A stretch of DNA of 64,000 bases from Mesonia oceanica (GCF_902499555.1 NZ_CABVMM010000016.1:1-64000), one strand, 5' to 3'; shown: positions 8,466 through 17,968, counted from the stretch's first letter. The notes: generated from the letters alone by a model not told the origin. Made by a program: numbers and translations.

Positions 8466-8510
8466 TGCTACCTAAGTAGCATTAGTCAAAACAAATTAGC
8501 TTTATTTTTG
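8466..8510 (+). promoter_or_regulatory. Stress-island operator 1 and promoter of the APC gene
   Basis: TGCTAC-CTAA-GTAGCA (8466-8481) is a perfect 6-bp inverted repeat. The -7 box TATTTTTG (8503-8510) matches TAnnTTTG exactly, and its last base is 36.5 bp from the palindrome centre. Five further copies occur through 22.4 kb at the same spacing. The APC start codon follows 17 bases after the box. Confidence 0.8.
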
Positions 8511-8527
8511 ATTCATAAAATTTCAGA

Positions 8528-10258
8528 ATGTCTAAAAAACTTAACCAACTTGAAGCTACTGCCATTTGTGGAAATGATATCAGCTCGTCTTGTCTTTATG
8601 TTTCAGCGCTTGCTATAGTCTATGCTGGGCAGTATGCCTGGGTATCCTTATTAATAGTGGCTGTTGTGCTTTTCTTTTTTAGACGGATTTATGGTGAAGT
8701 GGTAGGTGCACTGCCGTTAAATGGCGGAGCTTATAATGCCCTGCTCAACACGACTAAAAAATCTACGGCATCGCTTGCAGCATCGCTAACAGTACTTTCT
8801 TATATGGCCACTGCTGTAATTTCAGCCAGTGAGGCGGTAAAATATGCTTATAGTATATGGAACGTTATCCCCATAATACCTACTACTATTGGGTTATTGT
8901 TGCTTTTTATGGGGCTGGTAATCATTGGTATTGGTGAATCTTCAAAAGTGGCTATTGGTATTTTTATTTTTCATTTGATATCTCTTACCTTATTATGTGG
9001 TTTTTGCTTGTTCTTTTTGTTTGAAAACGGATTTGAAACCTTACTTGCAAATTTTAGCAAACCTGTAAAAGGAGGGATTATTGCAGCTTTATTTTTGGGT
9101 TTTTCCGCAGCAATGTTGGGAATAAGTGGTTTTGAAAGCTCGGCTAATTATGTAGAAGAACAGCAAAAAGGAGTGTTTCCGAAAACACTTCGTAATATGT
9201 GGATTGTGGTTACGGTCTTTAATCCGTTGATTGCGTTTTTAGCATTGGCGCTTATTCCAATGGATACCGTGGTGGCCAATCAAGATTCATTACTTTCTCT
9301 AATGGGTAAGACGGCCTCTGGAAGATGGCTTGCCTACATTATAGGAATAGATGCAGCATTGGTCTTGAGTGGGGCGGTGCTTACCTCTTTTGTAGGAGTA
9401 AGTGGTCTTATGCAGCGTATGGCACTGGACAGGATATTGCCAAAACTATTGCTTAAAAAGAACAAGAAAGGTAGCGCTTATTTTATCCCATTAATGTTCT
9501 TTCTCTTATGCACTTCAATTTTGCTAATAACGCAAGGTAACCTCGCAAAACTGGCGGGAGTGTATACCATTGCATTTCTTTCTGTAATGTGCTTGTTTGG
9601 AATAGGGAATATCTTATTGAAAGTAAATCGAAAGCGTTTACCTCGCCCCGAACGTGCAAGCTGGTTAGTTCTTTTTATAGCGATAGTAGCTGTAGGGTCA
9701 GCTATTATAGGCAATATTTATCTGAACCCCGCGTATCTAGCGATTTTTATAGAATATCTTATTCCCACATTGGCTGTTATTTTCTTTATGTTATATAGAG
9801 TTAGGATTTATAAGGCCTTTTTACAAGTTTTGGAATATGCATTTCCAGATAAAGGGAAGTTGTTTCACAAGTTAAGGAGCATAACAACTAAGGCTCTTAA
9901 TGAAGTAAATAGCCAGCAGTTTGTCTATTTTACCAATCACGATAATGTAGCAAAACTTAACAAGATAATGCAATACGTTAAGCACAACGAATCTACTCGG
10001 CGTATTAAAATTATAACGGTGCTAGATACTGGTGAAATTGTTCCCGAAAATTTAAAAAATGATGTAAAAGTACTGGATCGTGCGTATCCTGAAATAGCTA
10101 TAGAATTTTTAGAAGAGCCTGGTGTTTTTGGTCCTGAAAAAATTTACGAATTATCAAAAAGATGGGGAATACCCACTAACTTTATGTTTATAGGTTCTCC
10201 TGGAGATTCATTCCCTTATAAAATTGAGGAATTGGGTGAGGTACGCTTGATTATTTAA
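8528..10258 (+). CDS. APC superfamily amino-acid transporter
   Basis: 576 residues. The first about 430 hold roughly 12 transmembrane helices of the amino acid-polyamine-organocation fold. TM1 carries the unwound-helix segment AICGNDISSSCLY, and a long hydrophobic run continues to residue 425. The last about 150 residues are a soluble domain (FVYFTNHDNVAKLNKIMQYV, then RRIKIITVL), as in other long bacterial APC proteins. Substrate unknown. It is the only rightward gene controlled by the stress-island palindrome. The acid- and salt-related neighbours suggest export or exchange under stress, but this is inference. Confidence 0.85.
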   Translation: MSKKLNQLEATAICGNDISSSCLYVSALAIVYAGQYAWVSLLIVAVVLFFFRRIYGEVVGALPLNGGAYNALLNTTKKSTASLAASLTVLSYMATAVISASEAVKYAYSIWNVIPIIPTTIGLLLLFMGLVIIGIGESSKVAIGIFIFHLISLTLLCGFCLFFLFENGFETLLANFSKPVKGGIIAALFLGFSAAMLGISGFESSANYVEEQQKGVFPKTLRNMWIVVTVFNPLIAFLALALIPMDTVVANQDSLLSLMGKTASGRWLAYIIGIDAALVLSGAVLTSFVGVSGLMQRMALDRILPKLLLKKNKKGSAYFIPLMFFLLCTSILLITQGNLAKLAGVYTIAFLSVMCLFGIGNILLKVNRKRLPRPERASWLVLFIAIVAVGSAIIGNIYLNPAYLAIFIEYLIPTLAVIFFMLYRVRIYKAFLQVLEYAFPDKGKLFHKLRSITTKALNEVNSQQFVYFTNHDNVAKLNKIMQYVKHNESTRRIKIITVLDTGEIVPENLKNDVKVLDRAYPEIAIEFLEEPGVFGPEKIYELSKRWGIPTNFMFIGSPGDSFPYKIEELGEVRLII

Positions 10259-10469
10259 AATATCCCGATAGAAGAATAAATGAAACTTACTATGTTTCCT
10301 GCTCTTAAAAGCTGTAACTATCTGCTTTATTTAATTGAAGTAGTAGTTTCACTTTAATCCACCTTGAAAATTAATATCATAGTGGTAAAATGCTCTTTTT
10401 TCCATTTACTATCATGAAGGCAAAATGTTGCTGTTGTGATTATTACTACCTGAAATACCACACTCATCA

Positions 10470-10830
10470 CACTGTGTTTTGTGATCCATCAGACTAATGC
10501 CAGTCACAAGCGGAACGATAGCCCTAACAATAGGAGTAAACCGAGAATAAAATAATGAATTTATACCATAGAGATATGATATTTCTAGGCTTTGTCATCT
10601 TTATAAGTCACATTGCCTAAAACGCTACCAGAAACGACCATTAAGCCGGCATCAAACCGGCAATGGAAAAATTTATCGAACCAGCAGCGGCAAGAATTTC
10701 AATAAGAAACAGTAATCCGTCTCCTGGCAACAGAGGAGCTATATAGACTATGGTATAAAAACAGATACGCCCCAATGAGGATAGGAAGTAGATAGATGAC
10801 TAAGCCAGTCGTCTAGGTTTGCGAAAAATC
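10470..10830 (-). pseudogene. Decayed membrane gene, possibly DedA-like
   Basis: The 577-base gap between the APC and antiporter genes has no intact frame. On the minus strand, fragments in different frames read LLPGDGLLFLIEILAAAG and VSGSVLGNVTY. The first resembles the PFLPGDSLLFVAG region of DedA/SNARE-associated membrane proteins. Stops and frame changes interrupt it. I read it as a decayed DedA-type gene, with modest confidence. Confidence 0.35.
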
Positions 10831-10835
10831 TGTTA

Positions 10836-12098
10836 TCATTTGGGTTTAACTTTCATAGGTTTCTGAAAATGAGTTATTACTCTTTCAAGGGATAAGCCCT
10901 GTATAATGATAGAAAAAACCACCACGATATAGGTAATGGGAACAATAATATCCCAAGCACTTGTTTTAGAAAGGGATAGTGCCATTGCAATGGAAATACC
11001 ACCACGCAATCCACCCCAAGTCATAATCATTGAAGTTTTAGATCCAAATGAATTCCATTTTTTTAAAAAGTTAACCAATACTTTTACCGAAATATACCGG
11101 GCAATCAGTACAATTGGGATGGCTATTAAACCTGCAAAAATGAGTTGTTTGCTGAAGGTAATAAGCACAATTTCCATTCCTATAAGCACAAACAAAATGG
11201 CGTTGGAGAGAATATCTATCAATTCCCAAAACTTATACACATATTCTTGGGTTTCAGCTTGCTTTTTAGATGAAGTATAAGTCTTGTTGCCAAGGAAAAG
11301 TCCGGATACCACCATAGCCAAGGGGCCGGAAAGTCCAAGTTTTCCTGCAAGGGCATAACCTCCCATTACCATTCCCAGTGTAATTAGTACTTCTACTTCA
11401 TACGAGTTAATTTTTAAAATAGCCCTGTGGGTAATTCTACCTAATACGATTCCAAATAAAATACCTCCCAAGACTTCCAAAAAAACCAGTTTTACAATTT
11501 CTGTAGTTTCGATAGCTTCGAAACTACCTGCTGAAGCAATTTTTAGTAGGATAATGAAAAGTACCACACCTATTCCATCGTTGAATAGACTTTCTCCTAC
11601 AATGTTTATCTCTAAAGTTTTATGGATCCCTGCTTTTTTTAAGATACCCATTACGGCCACAGGATCTGTAGGCGAGATGAGAGCTCCAAATAGGAAACAA
11701 TAAATTAAGGGTAAGCTTACTCCAAACAACGACAAGCTATAAAAAAGTGTAATCCCAATAAATGCTGTGGAAAGCAATACTCCTAATGTGGTAAAGGCAA
11801 TAACATTCCATTTTTGAGATTTCAGTGCATTGAAATCTACATGTAAAGCTCCCGCAAATAACATAAAGCTAAGAATACCATTTAATAAAAGTTTCTGAAA
11901 ATCGATAGTGCTTACCAGGCTCTTTTCATAACCAATATACGATGGATACCAAGAAGAAACAACAATTAGGCAGAGCGAAAACAATATAGATATGATCATA
12001 ATACCAATACTGTTCTGCAATTTTAAAAACCGATAGTTAATATATGCAAACGCAGATACCAGCACCATTAACAGTGCACCTATGTTGAATGTATCCAT
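10836..12098 (-). CDS. CPA1-type Na+/H+ antiporter
   Basis: 420 residues with about 12 transmembrane helices of the cation:proton antiporter 1 (NhaP/NHE) fold. Diagnostic segments are FGALISPTDPVAVMGILKKAG, with the SPTDP transport motif near residue 140, and ESLFNDGIGVVLF, with the ion-binding ND pair near residue 170. It exchanges Na+ (or K+/Li+) for protons across the inner membrane. Its ATG overlaps the stop of the preceding mqo gene (TAATGG), so they form one operon under the palindrome at 13658-13673. Confidence 0.9.
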   Translation of the reverse strand: MDTFNIGALLMVLVSAFAYINYRFLKLQNSIGIMIISILFSLCLIVVSSWYPSYIGYEKSLVSTIDFQKLLLNGILSFMLFAGALHVDFNALKSQKWNVIAFTTLGVLLSTAFIGITLFYSLSLFGVSLPLIYCFLFGALISPTDPVAVMGILKKAGIHKTLEINIVGESLFNDGIGVVLFIILLKIASAGSFEAIETTEIVKLVFLEVLGGILFGIVLGRITHRAILKINSYEVEVLITLGMVMGGYALAGKLGLSGPLAMVVSGLFLGNKTYTSSKKQAETQEYVYKFWELIDILSNAILFVLIGMEIVLITFSKQLIFAGLIAIPIVLIARYISVKVLVNFLKKWNSFGSKTSMIMTWGGLRGGISIAMALSLSKTSAWDIIVPITYIVVVFSIIIQGLSLERVITHFQKPMKVKPK

Positions 12099-13606
12099 TA
12101 TTTTTTTGCAGTTGTTAAGTTCAAGGTGCTTTCTGAATTTTTCAATTGCTCATCAAAAAAGGCTTCGGTAACATCATTATTCCAAAATGGTAACATTTCA
12201 TTGAGGGTTTTTTTTCCATTTTCAGAAAGTACTATTTCAGGAAATGCTTTTTCCAAAACCTCCATCATTATTTTTACCGCAGTAGATGCACCTGGTGATG
12301 CGCCCAATAGACAGGTAATACTGCCATCTTCACTACTTACCACCTCGGTGCCGAATTCTAATTTACCACCTTCAAATTCATCTTTTTTTATGGTCTGTAC
12401 CCGTTGTCCAGCTACTAAAATTTCCCAGTCTTCATCCTTGGCATCTTTTACAAAGGTGCGCAATGCATTCATCCTGTCCTCAAAGTTCATCGAGAGTTGT
12501 TTTACTAAATACTCAGTTAGAGGTAGATTGTGCCAAAAGACCCCCCACATAGAATGAAGATTTTTAAACTTGATGGATTTGAACAGGTCTAAGTTTGAAC
12601 CTTCTTTTAAGAATTTTGGGCTGAAACCTGCAAAAGGACCAAAAAGTAATTCCCGTTTTCCATTTATATAGCGCGTATCTAAATGAGGAACAGACATAGG
12701 AGGATCACCTATCCCTGCTTTGCTATAAACCTTAGCATTATGCTCATTGATGATATTCTCATTTTTGCAAACCAACCACTCACCGCTAACCGGGAAACCA
12801 CCGTAACCTGCTTTTTCCTTTATTTCCACTTTTTGCAATAATAGCAAACTCCCGCCGCCAGCTCCTATAAATACGTGTTTGGCATCAAAATGTTGGGTCT
12901 CGCGGGAATGTGTGTCTTTTATTTTTACCGTCCAATCTATAGTGTTATCTGGGTCAACATCCAGTACTTCTTTGTTGCAATAAACGGGGGTGTCAAATTG
13001 TTCTTCTAAAATTTGAAATAGTTGCTCGGTTAACACTCCGTAGTTCACTTCAGTTCCGCGTTCAATTCTAGAAGCAGCCATAATTTCATCATCAGCTCGA
13101 TCGTGCATCATAAGCGGGAACCATTTTTTCATTTGAGCAATGTCCCTTGTAAATTCAATGGTGTCAAACATAAAATGTTGGCGCATTGACTTATACCGTT
13201 TTTCAAGGTACTCAGCATTTGTTTTACCCATTACCCAACTGTGGTGTGGTACATTGCAAATAAATCTTTCAGGATTTTTAATAAACCCTTTTTGGGTAAG
13301 GTAGCACCAAAATTGCTTTGACATCTCGAACTGGGTGCAGATGTCTATGGCTTTCTTTATAGTCACATTTCCATTGGCATCTTCAGGAGTATAATTGAGT
13401 TCGCAAAGAGCAGAATGACCTGTTCCGGCATTATTCCAAGTGGCAGAACTTTCCTGAGCCACCTTATCCAATCGTTCTACGATAAGAACTTTTAAATTGG
13501 GTTGTAATATTTTTGCAAGTAAAGCCAAGGTAGCGCTCATGATACCGCCACCTACACAGATTAAATCATAGTTTACTTCGGGTATTTTGTTTGTTTTTAT
13601 TTTCAT
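12098..13606 (-). CDS. mqo: Malate:quinone oxidoreductase
   Basis: 502 residues, normal length for Mqo. The N-terminal FAD-binding motif is LICVGGGIMSATLALLAKIL (about 15-34), then a conserved SSATWNNAGTGHSALCELNY stretch and the C-terminal CLLGASPGASTAVKIM. Mqo is a peripheral membrane flavoenzyme that oxidises malate to oxaloacetate and passes electrons to quinone. It heads the operon with the Na+/H+ antiporter and follows a stress-island operator. Coupling a respiratory dehydrogenase with an antiporter would fit pH or salt homeostasis. Confidence 0.95.
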   Translation of the reverse strand: MKIKTNKIPEVNYDLICVGGGIMSATLALLAKILQPNLKVLIVERLDKVAQESSATWNNAGTGHSALCELNYTPEDANGNVTIKKAIDICTQFEMSKQFWCYLTQKGFIKNPERFICNVPHHSWVMGKTNAEYLEKRYKSMRQHFMFDTIEFTRDIAQMKKWFPLMMHDRADDEIMAASRIERGTEVNYGVLTEQLFQILEEQFDTPVYCNKEVLDVDPDNTIDWTVKIKDTHSRETQHFDAKHVFIGAGGGSLLLLQKVEIKEKAGYGGFPVSGEWLVCKNENIINEHNAKVYSKAGIGDPPMSVPHLDTRYINGKRELLFGPFAGFSPKFLKEGSNLDLFKSIKFKNLHSMWGVFWHNLPLTEYLVKQLSMNFEDRMNALRTFVKDAKDEDWEILVAGQRVQTIKKDEFEGGKLEFGTEVVSSEDGSITCLLGASPGASTAVKIMMEVLEKAFPEIVLSENGKKTLNEMLPFWNNDVTEAFFDEQLKNSESTLNLTTAKK

Positions 13607-13628
13607 AGTTATTTTCGCTAAGGAACTT

Positions 13629-13673
13629 TAATAATACATCAATAGAATAGATGTATGTGCTACTGGGGTAGTA
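13629..13673 (-). promoter_or_regulatory. Stress-island operator 2 (mqo promoter)
   Basis: Reading leftward, the palindrome at 13658-13673 is TGCTAC-N4-GTAGCA with one mismatch (GTAGTA on the plus strand). The octamer TATTATTA at 13636-13629 is 36.5 bp from the centre to its last base and retains TAnn plus two T of TTTG. It is the weakest copy of the six, but the spacing is the same. Confidence 0.65.
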
Positions 13674-13728
13674 TTTCTATTGATGGGTTGAGTACATTAT
13701 GATCAAATAAGTAATGCTTATTTTTTTC

Positions 13729-14280
13729 TTATCGATTCTGTCGCTGCTGTAATCCTAAAATCAATCGATATATTCCGATAAAGATAAAGGCAAAAGCGGT
13801 CATATAAACGATCGATAATTCGCCTATCCCTGGTTTTGCAAGTATAACCAAGCCGATAACTGCTGAAAGCAAAGCAGTTATCAGTAATGCAGAATAAACA
13901 GCTTTCGGTCCATTTTTAAGTTCGTAATACATTGCGATTCCCAGAAAAGCCCTAAAGAGAAACCAAAATCCCAAGAATAGAGGTAAGATTTCCATTGTAA
14001 GGTTTTCATGAGCCATTAAAATACCTCCAATGGCAATATCTACAATACCACCCACTAAATAAAACCCCCATTGTTTTGAATGTTTGCTGGCGCTTATTGC
14101 ATTGATAATTTCAAAAAAACCAGAAACAAACATCCAGATACTAAAGTAAATAGCAAGTGTGATAAAGGTTTCTATGGGGGTGAAACAAAACCAAAATCCG
14201 GTTCCTATAAAGAATATGCCTAGCAGTATGTTTAACCACCAGTATTTGTTGTGCATTTGTAATGTGAGTACTTTTTCCAT
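13729..14280 (-). CDS. HdeD family acid-resistance membrane protein
   Basis: 183 residues with six predicted transmembrane helices in three repeated two-helix units. It has the HdeD-like GLVILAKPG turn near residue 150 and FWFLFRAFLGI near residue 107. HdeD (DUF308) proteins are linked to acid resistance at high cell density in enterobacteria. It lies 26 bases downstream of the ClC gene on the same strand and is probably co-transcribed with it, which supports an acid-stress role. Confidence 0.85.
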   Translation of the reverse strand: MEKVLTLQMHNKYWWLNILLGIFFIGTGFWFCFTPIETFITLAIYFSIWMFVSGFFEIINAISASKHSKQWGFYLVGGIVDIAIGGILMAHENLTMEILPLFLGFWFLFRAFLGIAMYYELKNGPKAVYSALLITALLSAVIGLVILAKPGIGELSIVYMTAFAFIFIGIYRLILGLQQRQNR

Positions 14281-14306
14281 TTTTTTAGAATTTAAATTAG
14301 TTTTTA

Positions 14307-15626
14307 TTAGGATGGTGTATTATTCTCATTAGGGTTTTCTTCTTTTACTTCTTTGTCCAGCATCTTAATTTGGCGTCCTATTACAGTTGTTAAATGCGAG
14401 GCCTTTTTCAATGCGAGTATTTGTGTGGGGTAGATGCTTCGGTTTCCGGTAATAAAAAATGAAATGATACATGCAAGAGAAGCGTAGGGAGCAATGGCAG
14501 CGCCAAATAATTCAATGCCCATTATACAAGCTGCGATAGGAGCATTTGTGGTGCCACCTAAAACAGCAACCAATCCTATAGCGGCAAAGAGGGCAGGGTC
14601 GTTTCCTGTTAGTTGCCCAATTAAAGCGCCTAAAGTTGCACCCACAAAAAAAATGGGTGTTACCACGCCACCGCTACCGCCAAAGTTGAGCGTAACCGAC
14701 GTAACAATAATTTTTAAAAAGAACAGGTACCATACTATTTTTACACCATTAAAAATGCCTGTTACGGTGCTGGTTCCAAGTCCAAGTGCTTCGGTTCCAA
14801 ATAAGGAGCCTATTAAAATAATAATACTACCTCCTATGAGCCCTTTCAGTAAAAAATGTATTTTAATTTTGTTTGTTAATGCTTCCGTCCTATTCATAAC
14901 CTCAATAAATAAGAAAGCACAAATACCAAAGGCAACACCCGCAAGGGCAACCTTCAGAATAAAAAATTCATTAATACCAGCTGTAAAATCAATGTGATAA
15001 TCAGTGCGAGTAACCCCCATTAAATGGGTTATGTAAAAGGCTGTGATACCCGCAACAAAAGAGGGGAGTAGTACATCATATAATAATACACCCACGAACA
15101 ATACCTCAATACCAAACACGGCTCCCGAAATAGGTGTGCCAAAAATAGCGGCAAAGCCGGCACTTATACCGCAAATCACCAATTTTTTACGGTCTTCATC
15201 ATTAAATTTTAAAATATCTGCTAAAAGGGAAGAAAGTCCGCCACCCATTTGTGCACTCGGGCCTTCCTTACCCACAGAACCACCGGAAAAAAGGGTGAGC
15301 AATGTGGTGATGAGTTTTATAGGGATCACTGCAACCCTAATTCTACCGGCTCTTTTATGTATGGCTTCAATTACCTTTTCGGTACCGTGCCCTTCAGCAT
15401 CTGGGGCGAGGTATTTTATAAGGACGATGTTTGTGATAAAGAACACTGGAGCTATCCAAAAGTACTTGCTGAAATTTTGTGAATAGGCCGTGCCCCAATC
15501 AAGAAGTTTAATAAAAAAAGACACCAAAAGTCCAGAACCCAACCCGATAATGGTCGCTAAAAAAAACCAACGAACCACATCGTAAAAAATAATCTTTTCT
15601 TCTTTTAAGTATTTAGGTTGGACCAT
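14307..15626 (-). CDS. ClC-type chloride channel or Cl-/H+ antiporter
   Basis: 439 residues with the ClC signature segments: GSGLLVSFF near the N-terminus, GKEGPSAQMGG (the GxEGP motif, about residue 118), GFAAIFGTPISGAVFGIE (about 155) and GGSGGVVTPIFF (about 320). Bacterial ClC antiporters support extreme acid resistance by balancing charge. It is upstream of and close to hdeD. I cannot assign channel versus antiporter without locating the gating and proton Glu residues in an alignment. Confidence 0.92.
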   Translation of the reverse strand: MVQPKYLKEEKIIFYDVVRWFFLATIIGLGSGLLVSFFIKLLDWGTAYSQNFSKYFWIAPVFFITNIVLIKYLAPDAEGHGTEKVIEAIHKRAGRIRVAVIPIKLITTLLTLFSGGSVGKEGPSAQMGGGLSSLLADILKFNDEDRKKLVICGISAGFAAIFGTPISGAVFGIEVLFVGVLLYDVLLPSFVAGITAFYITHLMGVTRTDYHIDFTAGINEFFILKVALAGVAFGICAFLFIEVMNRTEALTNKIKIHFLLKGLIGGSIIILIGSLFGTEALGLGTSTVTGIFNGVKIVWYLFFLKIIVTSVTLNFGGSGGVVTPIFFVGATLGALIGQLTGNDPALFAAIGLVAVLGGTTNAPIAACIMGIELFGAAIAPYASLACIISFFITGNRSIYPTQILALKKASHLTTVIGRQIKMLDKEVKEENPNENNTPS

Positions 15627-15635
15627 TCGTTGAGT

Positions 15636-15815
15636 AGCTTTTTTTCATTAAGGTCTTTAGTTGCCTTACTTTTTCCATCCAAGCCAAGATAACGTACGAG
15701 TAAATCTGATAAAGAAAAAGCCTATGGCACCAATACGTTCTGTGATCCAGATGGCAAAACCTTCAGGTTATTTTAGGTCGTCTTTAAAAATATGGGTTTT
15801 TTAACGGACATTTCG
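15636..15815 (-). pseudogene. Remnant resembling a DUF1003 membrane protein
   Basis: The 200 bases between the ClC gene and the secreted-protein gene contain, on the minus strand, a piece reading AIWITERIGAIGFFFIRFTR then LSWLGW and a stop. This resembles the conserved first transmembrane segment of DUF1003 proteins. No start or remaining gene is present. It looks like an internally deleted relic. Confidence 0.35.
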
Positions 15816-15831
15816 ATACGATGGTTAAAAG

Positions 15832-16302
15832 TTAATCTGTAGTGATGGCCGTTCTATCTATCTGTGCATAAAAAGAAAGTAGCCAATCTTTTACCTTTTT
15901 TCCCGCCTGTTCATCTACTAAAGGATTTAAATGCGTGGTATCTTCCCGTTCAATCCAAATAGTAAGCATTACAGAATCTAGACCGTTTTGGTTTAGAAAT
16001 GGTCTAAACATCGCCATAATATCTACCTTTTCATTGTCTAGAATTGGGAATATCACTTCTTCAGTTTCCATAACCACGACATCTCCATTCTTGATTGGTT
16101 CTCCAGATTTTCCTTGATATTGATGTAAAAAATCCCGCCATTCACTTTCTACAAAATCCATTTGTACCCCTGTTATTGTAGCGGTAAAGCTCTTACTTGT
16201 ACCTGCTTGTGGCGCCTGACCTTCCTGTATGGTATAGTTATGTTGCGCGTTTGCGGTAATTGAGGTTGTTACAATTGCAAGATATAGTAACCTACGTATC
16301 AT
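15832..16302 (-). CDS. Secreted protein, paralog of the adjacent 16314 gene product
   Basis: 156 residues with a Sec signal peptide (about 1-19, cleavage after TANA). The mature part shares its layout with the upstream gene's product. Both have a short N-terminal YTI/YEI strand, SFTATITG versus SFTGNIIG, a W followed by about 5 residues and an FP(I/F) strand, LTIWIE versus LTLWIE, and VKDWLLSF versus IKQWLLAF near the end. No known family recognised. Likely periplasmic. Third gene of an operon driven by the palindrome at 17320. Confidence 0.75.
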   Translation of the reverse strand: MIRRLLYLAIVTTSITANAQHNYTIQEGQAPQAGTSKSFTATITGVQMDFVESEWRDFLHQYQGKSGEPIKNGDVVVMETEEVIFPILDNEKVDIMAMFRPFLNQNGLDSVMLTIWIEREDTTHLNPLVDEQAGKKVKDWLLSFYAQIDRTAITTD

Positions 16303-16313
16303 GATTTACGGTA

Positions 16314-16772
16314 TTAATGGGTTCCATTCATCTTCATGATTTCTTGGTCAAAAGCCAGTAACCATTGCTTTATTTTATTTGCCGAATCCTCATGTGTTTT
16401 TGAAGAATAAAAAGTACCATCCTTAAATTCTATCCACAGGGTTATCAGGACTCCTGTTCCCCTATCATTAGGCGTAAAGCGAGTATGGAGGGTTACGAGT
16501 TCATTTTTTATAAAAGGAAATGCTACGTGTTCACTTTCAAATTCAACATTGGCTTCGTTGTTGGAAACCAGGTAAGTAGTGCCCCCGTGTTTCTCGATAT
16601 ATTTTTGCCAATGGTACATCACAAAATTTTCGCTAGTCCCAATAATATTTCCTGTAAAGCTAGTGGCAAATTTGTTGTAAGGAAGATTTCGTTCCAAAAT
16701 TTCATAATTAGTTTGAGCAACTAATGTGGAGGTTGCAATTAGTAAAAATGAAATGATACATAATTTTTTCAT
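16314..16772 (-). CDS. Secreted protein, paralog of the adjacent 15832 gene product
   Basis: 152 residues with a signal peptide (about 1-19, ending LVAQ). Shared landmarks with the next gene suggest a tandem duplication that has diverged strongly. It carries LITLWIEFKDGTFY in place of LTIWIEREDTTH. Function unknown. Spacing of 11 bases to the downstream gene and 15 to the upstream gene indicates one transcript. The operon sits among acid- and ion-stress genes. Confidence 0.75.
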   Translation of the reverse strand: MKKLCIISFLLIATSTLVAQTNYEILERNLPYNKFATSFTGNIIGTSENFVMYHWQKYIEKHGGTTYLVSNNEANVEFESEHVAFPFIKNELVTLHTRFTPNDRGTGVLITLWIEFKDGTFYSSKTHEDSANKIKQWLLAFDQEIMKMNGTH

Positions 16773-16787
16773 AATGGTTATTTTAGG

Positions 16788-17228
16788 TTAGGAATCAATT
16801 TCTTGAATTAGGTAATCCATACTAAATTCAAAACTGTTATTTTTTAGATATGTAAAAAGCGCTTTCTTAAATTCTTTTATGCCCAATGCAAGAGTTTTCA
16901 TTTTTTTGGAAAATGTGATATGGTCTAATCGATATGTTCTATTGTCTTGAAGGCTTCCTGTCAAAATAATTTTTGCTAATAATTTTTCGTGAGAGTACAA
17001 CTTAGCTAATAAATCGTCTGAGAGTTTAAAAAGTAATGCATCAATGTTTCGATAAATTTCCTTGTGATCAAGATCTATCGTAGTCCTTGTGTCGATTTTC
17101 TTTATGATAAGTCCGTTAAGGAAATTCAATTCTTCCGAATAAAATTCAACATCATCAATCCATTCTTTGGTTTGATGATGAAGTTCTTCCTGAGAGGCTT
17201 CCAATAATAATTTAGCGGCTATAGTCAT
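16788..17228 (-). CDS. Conserved hypothetical helical cytosolic protein
   Basis: 146 residues, no signal peptide or membrane helix, largely alpha-helical and charged, with a possible coiled coil in the first 90 residues. I do not recognise the family. It is the first gene after the stress-island palindrome at 17320-17337 and is followed closely by two secreted paralogs, so it probably belongs to the same stress response. Confidence 0.65.
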   Translation of the reverse strand: MTIAAKLLLEASQEELHHQTKEWIDDVEFYSEELNFLNGLIIKKIDTRTTIDLDHKEIYRNIDALLFKLSDDLLAKLYSHEKLLAKIILTGSLQDNRTYRLDHITFSKKMKTLALGIKEFKKALFTYLKNNSFEFSMDYLIQEIDS

Positions 17229-17291
17229 ATTTTTTGCAAATAGCGTTATTTGGTGTTTGAACTCTTCGAGAGTTGTAACTTAATTATTAGG

Positions 17292-17337
17292 TAAATGTAA
17301 TATGGATTGTAAAAAGGAAGTGCTACCTAAGTAGCAC
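17292..17337 (-). promoter_or_regulatory. Stress-island operator 3
   Basis: GTGCTAC-CTAA-GTAGCAC (17320-17337) is a perfect 7-bp-arm palindrome. Reading leftward the -7 box TACATTTA (17299-17292) ends 36.5 bp from the centre. It drives the three-gene operon 17228 to 15832, leaving a leader of about 60 bases. Confidence 0.8.
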
Positions 17338-17422
17338 TAAGATTATTTTTTATGATTTTTAAGCTTTTCTTACTACTTGTAATTGGTACGGAAAAGTAGT
17401 TCAGCATCAAACTAATTACCGT

Positions 17423-17701
17423 TTACAAACATATCGACATATACAACACGGAAAATAAATGCATTATAAGTGCAACACAAATACCGCCTACTAAAATATA
17501 AAGGGAATGTTTTAAATATAGTGGCTTTTGTGCTAATGCTTTACCTAAATAGAAAATGTCTTCAATGATAGCATGATGTATGGCTTCAACATTAGATGAA
17601 ATAACTGTCATTGCTTTTTTATAGTCAGAAAGCTTTAAATCTTTAAAATTTCCGAAGAACAACGGGTTTCCTTTTTTTGAACTAAGATGGTCTTTAAATA
17701 T
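17423..17701 (-). pseudogene. C-terminal remnant of a DUF5706 (Pycsar-effector-like) membrane protein
   Basis: An open frame without a good start codon encodes about 92 residues containing GNPLFFGNFKDLKLSDYKKA, DIFYLGKALAQK and a final hydrophobic helix. This matches the C-terminal end of DUF5706 proteins, which form the membrane part of Pycsar-type effectors and of HD-domain fusions in Bacteroidota. A stop in frame at 17704-17702 and an ATG in another frame (17709) suggest a frameshift or deletion. The N-terminal helices are absent, so it is probably dead. Confidence 0.55.
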
Positions 17702-17865
17702 TTAGACATGAGGCTTCTAAGGGGTGATGGCGAGCATACTAGTGTATGCCTTATCACCTATTTCTTTTGATTGGGCAAGTTTCCCTTAGCTTCTTTTTTT
17801 GAGGCTTTAAGGTCTCTTTCTCTTGTGCTTTTTGTTCTCGACCATAAAATTGCTATTAAATATGC

Positions 17866-17946
17866 TTAAGAATAGAGCCGTTCAGCAATTAACAATGCTA
17901 TGATGACCAAGAGGATCATAATGATGATTTTTGTTTTTTTTGACAT
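17866..17946 (-). CDS. 26-residue single-pass membrane peptide
   Basis: ATG at 17946 opens a 26-codon frame: four basic or polar residues, then about 15 hydrophobic residues (IIIMILLVIIALLIA), then ERLYS and a stop. This is a plausible small inner-membrane protein. It begins about 20 bases after a perfect -7 box (TATTTTTG, 17976-17969) belonging to the best-conserved stress-island operator, and no other gene follows promptly. The promoter therefore appears to exist for this small gene. Too short for homology to be certain. Confidence 0.55.
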   Translation of the reverse strand: MSKKTKIIIMILLVIIALLIAERLYS

Positions 17947-17968
17947 TTCGTTTTTAATTATTATAAAT

